This document shows, piece by piece, positions 6,132 through 12,571 of a stretch of DNA of 12,571 nt. The position numbers and the translations under genes were made by a program. How positions within the stretch are numbered: position 1 is the first letter of the stretch; each line of letters starts with the position of its first letter. The DNA comes from Verrucomicrobiota bacterium (GTDB taxonomy: Bacteria > Verrucomicrobiota > Verrucomicrobiia > Opitutales > Opitutaceae), in the NCBI GenBank assembly GCA_023457715.1, contig JAEWKR010000172.1, positions 1 to 12,571 of the forward strand, written 5' to 3'. Under the pieces are notes generated by a model. It had not been told where the DNA came from and made no database searches. It was given only the letters and a program-made list of their open reading frames with translations.

Positions 6132-7545
6132 TCCCGTCGAACGACCCGTTGGTGAAAAACACCACGAGCCGGGGACCCCGGGCGGGGGTGTTCAGGGTGT
6201 TGGCCAGCATACGTTCAAGCAGCAGGACATTGGTCGGCGCCGTGTGGGCTTCGACCCCTGCGGCCCTGAGCTGCGCGGCGACCGCGTCCGGATCGAAACG
6301 CTCCTCGGTGGACAGCTTTTCCGCGCGATTGACCGCGCCGATGTAAACCTGGTCGGCCAGGCCAAGCGCCTGCATGAATGCGGGCTGCAGTGCGCGGGTT
6401 CGGGCGGTGTTGCTTCGCGGTTCGAAGGCCACCGTCAACCCCGCGCCCGGAAAACGGGAGCGAAAGGAACGAATCGCCTCGGCCAGGGCCGTCGGATGGT
6501 GACCGAAATCCTCGATGACGGTCAGCTCCGGCGTGGCGAGGCGAACCTCCTGGCGGCGCCGCACACCGCGAAACGCCGCCAGCGTGCCGAGATCGAGCCG
6601 GGTGGGCGCCTCCCCCACCGGCGTGGCGGCGCCGTCGCCGGCCAGCGCCAGCCCGGCCGCGGTGGCCGCCATCGCTGCGTTGCGGGCATTGTAGAGCCCG
6701 GGAAGCGACCACTGCACGTGACCCCAGCGGGCCCCGCGCCAGCTGAGCGTGAAGCGGCAACCGGCCGCCGTTTCCTCGAACTCGCTCAAGCGGGTGTCGC
6801 AGTCCTCCCCGAGGCCGACGCGCACCACGCGCGTCCAGCTCGCGGCGCGGTGGGAGGTCAGGTTTGGATCGTCGCCATTCGCCACGATGCAGCCGTTGCG
6901 CGGCACGATGCGCACAAGGTGGGTGAAGGTCCGCTGCACGTCCGCCAGATCGCGGAAGATGTCGGCATGATCGAACTCGAGATTGTTGAGGACGGCGATC
7001 CGCGGCGCGTAGTGGATGAACTTGCTCCGCTTGTCGAAGAACGCGCTGTCATATTCGTCTCCTTCGATCACGAACGGGTCTCCCGCCGCGCCCAGATGAG
7101 CGCCGACCGGCGGATCCTGCGGCACGCCGCCGATGAGGAAACCGGGATCGCGACCGGCCGCGCGCAGCAGGAAGGCGGTGATGGCGGTGGTGGTGGTCTT
7201 CCCATGCGTTCCGCACACGACGATGTTGTGGCGTCGCGCCAGCACCGAATCGTGGAGCAGCGCGGGCAGCGAGGTGAAGGGAATGGCGCGCCGGTCCAGC
7301 AGCCATTCCAGCTCGGAATTTCCCCGCGACATCGCGTTCCCGACGACGACGAGGTCGGGCGCGAGCCGCTCGAGCCGCGCGGGATCATACCCTTCGTGCA
7401 GTTCGATCCCGGCCTCCGTCAGCACGGTGCTCATCGGCGGGTACACTCCGCTGTCGGCGCCCAGCACCGCATGCCCGGCCGCCCTCGCCAGCAGCGCCGC
7501 ATTGCCCATCGCCGTACCGCAGATCCCCATGAAGTAGATCTTCAT
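6085..7545 (-). CDS. mpl: UDP-N-acetylmuramate:L-Ala-gamma-D-Glu-meso-DAP ligase Mpl
   Basis: This is a Mur-ligase-family enzyme of peptidoglycan recycling. It uses ATP to join the salvaged tripeptide L-Ala-gamma-D-Glu-meso-DAP to UDP-MurNAc in the cytoplasm, returning it to the MurF step. The 486 residues begin MKIYFMGICGTAMG, the N-terminal nucleotide-binding fold. The ATP loop GTHGKTTT has K116. The central motif LNNLEFDHADIFRDL and the later FRGVRRRQEVR, EDFGHHPTA (H349, H350) and FEPRSNTAR are hallmarks that separate Mpl from MurC. It is slightly longer than the 457-residue E. coli enzyme. The start at ATG 7545 sits exactly at the family N-terminus, but its leader is a pyrimidine-rich repeat tract with no Shine-Dalgarno sequence. 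The gene lies 128 bp downstream of the CHASE8 kinase and may share its transcript. The stop overlaps the convergent receiver gene by 47 bp. Confidence 0.95.
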   Translation of the reverse strand: MKIYFMGICGTAMGNAALLARAAGHAVLGADSGVYPPMSTVLTEAGIELHEGYDPARLERLAPDLVVVGNAMSRGNSELEWLLDRRAIPFTSLPALLHDSVLARRHNIVVCGTHGKTTTTAITAFLLRAAGRDPGFLIGGVPQDPPVGAHLGAAGDPFVIEGDEYDSAFFDKRSKFIHYAPRIAVLNNLEFDHADIFRDLADVQRTFTHLVRIVPRNGCIVANGDDPNLTSHRAASWTRVVRVGLGEDCDTRLSEFEETAAGCRFTLSWRGARWGHVQWSLPGLYNARNAAMAATAAGLALAGDGAATPVGEAPTRLDLGTLAAFRGVRRRQEVRLATPELTVIEDFGHHPTALAEAIRSFRSRFPGAGLTVAFEPRSNTARTRALQPAFMQALGLADQVYIGAVNRAEKLSTEERFDPDAVAAQLRAAGVEAHTAPTNVLLLERMLANTLNTPARGPRLVVFFTNGSFDGIIGRFVSSAQALRPQ

Positions 7546-7546
7546 T

Positions 7547-7690
7547 GGGGAAGGGAAAAGGGAATGAGGGAATGAGGGAAGAAGGGAATGACGGATTAAG
7601 CGCCCTCACACCCTCATTCCCTCACTCCCTCAGTCCCTCACTCCCTCACTCCCTCCCTCAGTCCCTCACTCCCTCAGTCCCTCACTCCCT
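7547..7690. repeat. Purine/pyrimidine octamer repeat tract with fold-back arms
   Basis: The right part, 7618-7690, is a tandem of the 8-nt unit TCCCTCA(C/G): eight full copies plus one 4-nt fragment at 7650-7653 and a 5-nt end. The left part, 7547-7591, is purine-rich, with GGGAATGAGGG at 7560-7570 and again at 7568-7578. Either copy can pair perfectly over 11 bp with CCCTCATTCCC (7611-7621). The tract fills the gap between the kinase stop and the mpl start and also contains the kinase stop codon (7674-7676). In the minus-strand transcript it would form a stable hairpin in the mpl leader. The mirror-like purine/pyrimidine bias could allow triplex DNA. There are no unique spacers of CRISPR type. 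Confidence 0.85.
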
Positions 7691-9893
7691 TGACTCCGTC
7701 ACGCCCGCGCTCCCGCAACGTAAAATAAAACGTCGCGCCCTGGTTGACGGCCGATTCCGCCCACACCCGCCCGCCGTGCTTCTCGATCACGCGGAACACC
7801 GTGTTCAGACCCACGCCGAGGCCCTCGAACTGCGTGCCGGCGTGGAGGCGCTCGAAGGGCTGAAACAGCTTGTGCGACAGGGCGACGTCAAACCCCGCGC
7901 CATTATCGCGCACGAAGAACACGGTTTCCCCGCCACGCACTTCGCGTCCGACGTCGATCCGCGCCGTGGCCAGCTTGGCCGTGAACTTCCAGGCGTTGCT
8001 GAGCAGATTCTCCAGCGCAATGCGCAGCAGCCTTTCATCCCCGGGGGTGACCAGCTCGGGCTCGATTCGGACCTCAACGGTCCGGCCGGTGTGCGTGCTG
8101 CGGAGAAACCCCGCCACGTCCTCGGCGAGCCGCGACAGGTTCACCGTCTCGATCTTCAGCTCCGCCCGCGAGATCCGGGCCATGCTGATGAAGGCGTCGG
8201 TGAGCTTGTTCATCCGGTCGGCCGCCTTCAGCACGCGATGAATGCGCTCCTGCGCGAGCGGAACGTTGTTCGCCGCCAGCTCCTCCAGCGCGATCTCGGC
8301 GAAGCCCTGGATCGCGCGCACCGGACCGCGCAGGTCATGCGAAACCGAATACGAGAAGCTTTCCAGTTCCTGGTTGGCGAGTTCCAGTTCGCGCGTCCGG
8401 GCGCGCACGTGCGCCTCCAGCTCCGCCTCGTTCTCCTTGCGCGTGGTGATGTCGATGCAGGAGCCGAAGTAGCCGCCGAAGGAACCGTCGGCGGTCAGGC
8501 GCGGAGCCCCCGTCTCGACCACCCACCGCCACGAGCCGTCGGCCCGGCGCAGCCGGTACTCGACCGAATAGGGATCGCGCTGGGCCGCCGCCGACAGGGC
8601 TGTTTCGTTCCAGCGGTCGAGGTCCGCGCGGGGCACGCCATCCTGCCAGCCGCTCCCCAGTTCCCGGTCGAGCGGCCGGCCGGTGAACAGCAGCCAGGTC
8701 TTGTTGAAATAATCGCGGCTCAGGTTCGGGTCGCACGACCAGATCATCGCGGGCGCCCGTTCGGCGACCGTGCGGAAGCGCAGCTCGCCCTCCACCGCCC
8801 GCAGCTCGGCGAGGCGCCGGTCGGTGATGTCCAGGGTGACGCCCACTCCGCGCTGCACCGCGTCGTTGGCCTGGCGGACAAAACGGCCGCGCAGGACGAC
8901 ATATCGCACCCGGTCGGCGGCGTCACCGGGGATGATGCGGTACTCGATCGAGAAATCCGCCGCGCCGGTCCGGGCCGACTCCAGCGCCGTGCGCACCTTC
9001 ACCCGGTCGTCAGGGTGGATCCGGCCATAAAACACCTCGCGAGTGACCGTGGAACCCGGCAGCACGCCATAGATCGCGTAGTTGCGGGCATTCCAGATCA
9101 CGACATTCGACGTGATGTCGTAATCCCACGTGCCGATCTGCGCCGCCTCCACCGCAAGTCGCAGCCGCTCCGCCGAGCGCGCAATCTCCGCCTCGTTGTG
9201 TTGGATTCGCGCCAGCATGGCATTGAAGGCATCCGTGAGCGCCCCCAGTTCGTCCTCCGCCTCCTTTGCCACCCGGACGCTGTAGTCGCCCTCCACCTGC
9301 ACGCGCTCCGCCGCGGCTGCCAGCGCCTGGACGGGCGCCACGATCCGCTCCTTGAGCCAGCCCGTCATCAGATACGCCAGCAGGCCGGCGACCACCGTGG
9401 TGGCCAGCAGCACGATGCTGTACGCCGCCACCCGCATCCACAGCCGGCTGATGTCCGCCACCACGAACAGCGTGCCGAAGCGGGTCGACTCCATCACGGG
9501 GATGGCGAGATGCACCTCGTTGCCGACGACCCGCACCCCATCGGGCGGCGGGGCCGAAAGGGGGCCGAGATCGCCCGCGCTCGCCTGACGCCGGAACCCG
9601 GCAAACCACTGGCCGCGCTGGTCGTACAACGCCGCGCCCATCACCGCCGGCTCGGCCTCGAGGGCCGCCAGGGTGCGCGCGCCATCGTCGTGGTTGGCAA
9701 AGGCCACCGCGGCGGCGCTGTTGCGCGCGGTGATCTCCGCCAGCGTGGTGAGGTGCGATACGAGCGACCGCCGCGCGTTGATCCACTCGTACGTGCCCAG
9801 TGCGACGGCTGCGACAAAGAGCGCCAGCACACTGCAGGTCATGGCCAGCCAGGTGAGCTTCTGCCGCAACGGAGCGTGACGGAGGAGAGTCAT
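7674..9893 (-). CDS. Sensor histidine kinase with periplasmic CHASE8-like domain, HAMP and two PAS domains
   Basis: The 739-residue inner-membrane kinase has membrane segments at about 13-35 and 153-178. Between them is a periplasmic domain of about 115 residues containing ARNSAAAVAFANHDDGARTL and VMGAALYDQRGQWFAGF, the pattern of the CHASE8 sensor found in the diguanylate cyclase YfiN. HAMP spans about 175-230. PAS1 covers about 243-360 (IGTWDYDITSNVVIWNAR) and PAS2 about 371-490 (APAMIWSCDPNLSRDYFNKT). HisKA has H519 (SYSVSHDLRGP). The ATPase domain has N633 (LENLLSNAWKF), G1 DNGAGFD and G2 EGLGVGLNTV. No receiver is attached and no obvious cognate regulator is adjacent. The start ATG 9893 overlaps the upstream YfiR-like stop as ATGA, implying coupled translation. 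The frame is open further upstream, to 10514, but there it is only a shadow of the YfiR gene. The last six or seven codons and the stop lie in an octamer repeat tract. Confidence 0.94.
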   Translation of the reverse strand: MTLLRHAPLRQKLTWLAMTCSVLALFVAAVALGTYEWINARRSLVSHLTTLAEITARNSAAAVAFANHDDGARTLAALEAEPAVMGAALYDQRGQWFAGFRRQASAGDLGPLSAPPPDGVRVVGNEVHLAIPVMESTRFGTLFVVADISRLWMRVAAYSIVLLATTVVAGLLAYLMTGWLKERIVAPVQALAAAAERVQVEGDYSVRVAKEAEDELGALTDAFNAMLARIQHNEAEIARSAERLRLAVEAAQIGTWDYDITSNVVIWNARNYAIYGVLPGSTVTREVFYGRIHPDDRVKVRTALESARTGAADFSIEYRIIPGDAADRVRYVVLRGRFVRQANDAVQRGVGVTLDITDRRLAELRAVEGELRFRTVAERAPAMIWSCDPNLSRDYFNKTWLLFTGRPLDRELGSGWQDGVPRADLDRWNETALSAAAQRDPYSVEYRLRRADGSWRWVVETGAPRLTADGSFGGYFGSCIDITTRKENEAELEAHVRARTRELELANQELESFSYSVSHDLRGPVRAIQGFAEIALEELAANNVPLAQERIHRVLKAADRMNKLTDAFISMARISRAELKIETVNLSRLAEDVAGFLRSTHTGRTVEVRIEPELVTPGDERLLRIALENLLSNAWKFTAKLATARIDVGREVRGGETVFFVRDNGAGFDVALSHKLFQPFERLHAGTQFEGLGVGLNTVFRVIEKHGGRVWAESAVNQGATFYFTLRERGRDGVKGVRD

Positions 9894-10456
9894 GGCCCGG
9901 TCGCGATGCGCAGGAGCTGGGCCCGGGCGTCGAGACCCGAGGCCCGGAGGTTTTCGACCGAAACCCGCAGCGTGGTCCCCGTCGATTGCGGGACGAAACG
10001 CACATGTCCGCCCAGGCGGAGAATGGCCTCCGAGTCGCTGATGGTCAGGATGGGGCGATTCTGCGTGCGCGAAAGGAGCGCGGAAAGGTCCCCGGCGCCG
10101 CGCGAGACAAAGACGGTGTGGCACCGCTGGACGTCCTCCAGCGAACGCAGCCGGATCGTCTGCACGGGGCGCCCGTTGAAGGTTTCGCCCCGGACCGCCG
10201 CATCGAGTTCGTCGTTGATGGGATCGCGGGGGAAGGTGCCGATGACGAACGGCGCATCCGGTGGGACCGCAGGGTCTGCCGGCCACGTAATGAAGCGCGT
10301 CAGATTCACGACGAAGGCCGCATACACCGCATCTGCGCTGGGCAGGGGCGCCGCCGCCCGCACCGCGGGCACGGCGGCGCGGAAAATCCCCGCGACGGCG
10401 CACAGTGTCGCCGCGCTCAGCAGGACCGCGAGAGGGTTGCGCCTCAGAAACGCCAT
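9890..10456 (-). CDS. YfiR-like (DUF4154) periplasmic protein
   Basis: The 188-residue secreted protein has a basic start (MAFLRRNP), a hydrophobic core and a probable cleavage near PAVRA-AAP (about residue 34). The mature part matches the YfiR/DUF4154 pattern: VYAAFVVNLTRFITWP, FVIGTF, RCHTVFVS, PILTISDSE, LGGHVRF, then a terminal SGLDARAQLLRIA helix. In Pseudomonas, YfiR holds the periplasmic domain of YfiN in check until the outer membrane signals. Here the next gene encodes a kinase with a YfiN-type CHASE8 domain, so direct binding to it is the natural prediction. C112 is the only cysteine in the mature protein, so an internal disulfide is impossible. The ATG lies inside the end of the receptor gene (13-bp overlap), and the stop overlaps the kinase start (ATGA). 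All three are one translationally coupled unit. The function is inferred by homology pattern and context. Confidence 0.92.
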   Translation of the reverse strand: MAFLRRNPLAVLLSAATLCAVAGIFRAAVPAVRAAAPLPSADAVYAAFVVNLTRFITWPADPAVPPDAPFVIGTFPRDPINDELDAAVRGETFNGRPVQTIRLRSLEDVQRCHTVFVSRGAGDLSALLSRTQNRPILTISDSEAILRLGGHVRFVPQSTGTTLRVSVENLRASGLDARAQLLRIATGP

Positions 10457-12396
10457 GTGGCCTTGAGGTACACGCGCCGGGCAACCTGCTCATTGGCGCT
10501 GTTGGACGCCACATACTCCGGGTGCAGGCGGTCCAGCAGGTCCTGCCCCACCAGGGCGACCTCCCACTCCGCGTTGGGAGACCACGTCACCGTCGCGTCC
10601 GCGGTCAGGTATCCGGGCATGATGGGCCGCGGCAGCCCGCTGGTCCCCCGCAGCGTGACGTCGACCCGCCAGTGATCCGCGACATCGGTCCGAACGCTCA
10701 GGCTGACCAGATGCCGGGGATCGTTGGCTTCGAAGAGGGCATTCTGAAAATCGCCGCTGCCCGGATCCTTCGTGAACTGAAGGTCGAGGTAGCGGTACGC
10801 CGCCTTGATGAACACCCGCGCGGTGGGCTGATACAGCAGCGTCAGTTCCGCGCCCAGACTCCGGGCGTTCAGGGTGTTCTTGAAGGTCCACGGGAACGCG
10901 CGGAAGACCGGCGTCTCCGATTCGTAACTCCGGACATCGTCGTAGTCATTGGCGAACAGCGCGAGATCCGCGGCAAACTGCTCGCTCATCCGCCGCCGCA
11001 GACCCAGCTCGAACGACAGCACCTTCTCGGATTCGAGGTGATCGTTGCCTTCGAAGATCCGGGTGCCGTCCGGCAGGCGCAGCAGAAGGTCCGCGTCGAT
11101 GCGAACGGGAGTGCGGACCGCGCGTGAGACCGCAGCCCACCAGGTCGTATTGCTGCTCGGCGTATGGGCGAGACGCAGGGTCGGCTGAAACTCGAGGTCG
11201 GAGAACGCGCTCCACTGCAGTTGTCCCGCGGCGGTCAGGCTCCAACGATCCGGAACCAGCGCAACGGTATCCTGAAGAAAGAGGCTGCCGGTGAAAAAGG
11301 TGCGCGACGGGGGATCGATCGTGATACCGGGGCTGGAGATCTTGTCGGGGGACACCATGCCATCGAAACCCGTCTGCAGATCGTGCGCGCCGACGACTTT
11401 GCGGTACTTGCTGCCTGCCCAGACCGTCTGCCGGCGTTCGAGAAATCCCCCACCCCACAGGTGCCACGCGTAGTCGTAGCCGGCGTTAACCTGAAGATCG
11501 GAATCCACGGCCAGGGCACGCCGCCAGCGGGCGGACAGACTGGCGCCCGAAAAGCGTTCGTAAAGGCGGTTATCCCGCGGCAGCCCGCGGTTGGTGAAGA
11601 CGTCGCCCTGCACCGTGAGGACCGAATCGGGATCGGTCCGAGTGTCCGTGCGAAAACCGGCCCGCGCGACATCGGTGGGCGGTCGGGGCCGGTCTCCCGC
11701 CGCATTGTAGGTGGACTCCGTCTGCGTGTATTTGAAGTAGGCCCGATAGAACGTGTCCTTTCCGGCCTCTCCGCCATGCCGCACGGCGAACGTTCCCGGC
11801 ATCTCGGTGCCGACCGCGCCCATGATCAGCGTGCCCTGCGTGTCCCAGGCGGGCTTGGTTTCGATCTGGATGAAACCGTTCATGGCGAAATCGCCCCAGA
11901 GCGCGCCGGCCGCCCCGCGCACCACTTCGATGCGATCGACGTCCTCCAGCAAGGTGTCGTACAGCGCCCACGGCACCCCCGAGTAGAACGGCGTGTACAG
12001 GCTTCGGCCGTCGAGCTGCACGTTCATCTTGTTGCCTGCGGTGATATTGAACCCGCGCGTCGCGATCGCCCAGGACTGGGTGTTCGGGTGCCCCACGTGC
12101 ACGCCGGACAACAGCCGCAGGGCCTCCGGCAGATCGATCGCGCCTGAACGCTGCAGGTCGTCGCCGGTCACCATGTCGATGGCGCCAGGCGCCGACCACC
12201 ATGGCTCCGTCTTCCGCGACAGGGTCGACACGTCGAGTTGCATGAGGTCTTCGAGCGAGAGGGCCTTCAGGCCCGCGCTCGCGACCGTGCGCGACGGCGG
12301 GGTCGCGGGCTCGCCCGAAACCAGGAGTGCCGGCGAGGCCACCAACCCGAACACCGAGCCAACAAGGACGCGAAACAAGCGAAAGCTGGGGGACAC
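10444..12396 (-). CDS. TonB-dependent outer-membrane receptor
   Basis: The 650-residue outer-membrane beta-barrel has an N-terminal plug. A signal peptide occupies about residues 1-28, rich in Val/Leu/Phe. Next comes LKALSLEDLMQLDVSTLSRK, a leader common in this receptor class. The plug domain, about 48-165, contains GAIDMVTGDDLQRSGAIDLP, ALRLLSGVHV, IATRGFNI, VQLDGRSLY and VEVVRG-type (IEVVRGAAGALWGDFAMNG) motifs. Barrel strands follow to the C-terminal ATWRF with the expected terminal Phe. These proteins import bound ligands using TonB energy or signal their presence. The substrate cannot be read from sequence. The start is uncertain. GTG 12396 gives a normal signal peptide; GTG 12447 would add 17 residues and leave an overlong N-region. 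The gene heads an operon with the YfiR-like protein and CHASE8 kinase, which suggests a sensory role. No STN signalling domain is present. Confidence 0.94.
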   Translation of the reverse strand: MSPSFRLFRVLVGSVFGLVASPALLVSGEPATPPSRTVASAGLKALSLEDLMQLDVSTLSRKTEPWWSAPGAIDMVTGDDLQRSGAIDLPEALRLLSGVHVGHPNTQSWAIATRGFNITAGNKMNVQLDGRSLYTPFYSGVPWALYDTLLEDVDRIEVVRGAAGALWGDFAMNGFIQIETKPAWDTQGTLIMGAVGTEMPGTFAVRHGGEAGKDTFYRAYFKYTQTESTYNAAGDRPRPPTDVARAGFRTDTRTDPDSVLTVQGDVFTNRGLPRDNRLYERFSGASLSARWRRALAVDSDLQVNAGYDYAWHLWGGGFLERRQTVWAGSKYRKVVGAHDLQTGFDGMVSPDKISSPGITIDPPSRTFFTGSLFLQDTVALVPDRWSLTAAGQLQWSAFSDLEFQPTLRLAHTPSSNTTWWAAVSRAVRTPVRIDADLLLRLPDGTRIFEGNDHLESEKVLSFELGLRRRMSEQFAADLALFANDYDDVRSYESETPVFRAFPWTFKNTLNARSLGAELTLLYQPTARVFIKAAYRYLDLQFTKDPGSGDFQNALFEANDPRHLVSLSVRTDVADHWRVDVTLRGTSGLPRPIMPGYLTADATVTWSPNAEWEVALVGQDLLDRLHPEYVASNSANEQVARRVYLKATWRF

Positions 12397-12525
12397 GGGA
12401 ATGTCGAACCTGAGAAGGGTCCGGGGAGGGTCAAGGGTTCCACCCACCGGGGATTTTCCGATTCTCGCGGCGGTGAATTCCGGGGGTGTTTTGTTTGCCC
12501 TGGTCGCCCGGCCCGCAGGGTACCG

Positions 12526-12571
12526 GCTGAAGCCGGCGCTACGACGGAATCACCGTAGCGCCGGCTTCAGC
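12526..12571. repeat. REP-like palindrome upstream of the receptor operon, cut by window end
   Basis: GCTGAAGCCGGCGCTACG (12526-12543) and its perfect 18-bp reverse complement (12554-12571) flank a 10-nt loop. The left arm is preceded by TACCG, so the right arm probably continues beyond the window. The sequence resembles REP or BIME-like intergenic palindromes, and the phrase GTAGCGCCGGCTTCAGC feels typical of Opitutus-like genomes (from memory). It lies about 130 bp before the receptor start and could end transcription from an upstream gene. The DNA between (12397-12525) shows no convincing promoter. Confidence 0.8.

Noticed and set aside
6031..7575. 514-codon open frame on the plus strand
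   Set aside because: Antisense to mpl, which is fully supported by family motifs.
7618..7690. CRISPR-like array
   Set aside because: The 8-nt units are contiguous with no unique spacers, and no cas gene is near.
7545..10466. 973-codon open frame on the plus strand
   Set aside because: It is antisense to the kinase and YfiR-like genes, is rich in Arg/His/Ala/Gly and has no recognisable domain. It is a typical high-GC shadow of the real minus-strand genes.
9894..10514. Upstream extension of the CHASE8 kinase by 207 codons
   Set aside because: The extra residues are an out-of-frame translation of the YfiR-like gene. The ATG at 9893 with ATGA coupling and an immediate membrane segment fits far better.
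12397..12525. Promoter for the receptor operon, such as the TTGACC on the minus strand near 12430
   Set aside because: No acceptable -10 lies at the right distance, and a start there would leave too short a leader before the chosen GTG.

Overview
The window looks like chromosome from a GC-rich, Gram-negative, diderm bacterium with meso-diaminopimelate peptidoglycan. An outer-membrane TonB-dependent receptor, a periplasmic YfiR-type protein and the muropeptide-recycling ligase Mpl all point that way. The style of the intergenic DNA, the weak or absent Shine-Dalgarno sequences and a 31-residue basic protein beginning MGQQSNK suggest Verrucomicrobia of the Opitutus type. That placement rests on remembered genome style and was not checked by search.

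Layout. Positions 1-515 hold no convincing gene; they carry a diverged 63-nt direct repeat and a perfect 25-bp inverted repeat. A tiny, very basic ORF (516-611) ends in a good intrinsic terminator (641-664) and is followed by rimO (695-2107), the ribosomal protein S12 methylthiotransferase. A repeat-filled spacer (2108-2431) separates rimO from a convergent response regulator (2432-3178, minus) with a C-terminal HPt-like domain. Divergent from it is a membrane-bound hybrid histidine kinase (3405-5474, plus), followed on the same strand by a single-domain receiver (5619-6131). These three genes look like one phosphorelay locus. The receiver gene overlaps the 3' end of mpl (6085-7545, minus) tail to tail by 47 bp.

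The right half is one minus-strand transcription unit reading leftward: TonB-dependent receptor (10444-12396), YfiR/DUF4154 protein (9890-10456) and a CHASE8-HAMP-PAS-PAS histidine kinase (7674-9893). The genes overlap by 13 bp and 4 bp, so they are probably translationally coupled. mpl lies 128 bp downstream, across a purine/pyrimidine repeat tract that also encodes the last residues of the kinase.

The most interesting content is this receptor-YfiR-kinase operon. In Pseudomonas and E. coli, periplasmic YfiR restrains the CHASE8 domain of the diguanylate cyclase YfiN, and the outer-membrane protein YfiB relieves it. Here the same periplasmic pair (YfiR plus CHASE8) seems to be wired to a histidine kinase, and a TonB receptor occupies the outer-membrane position. 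This would be an outer membrane-to-cytoplasm signalling relay of unknown ligand. A second theme is the number of sequence-unrelated repeat elements in nearly every larger intergenic gap, several sharing a fold-back architecture.
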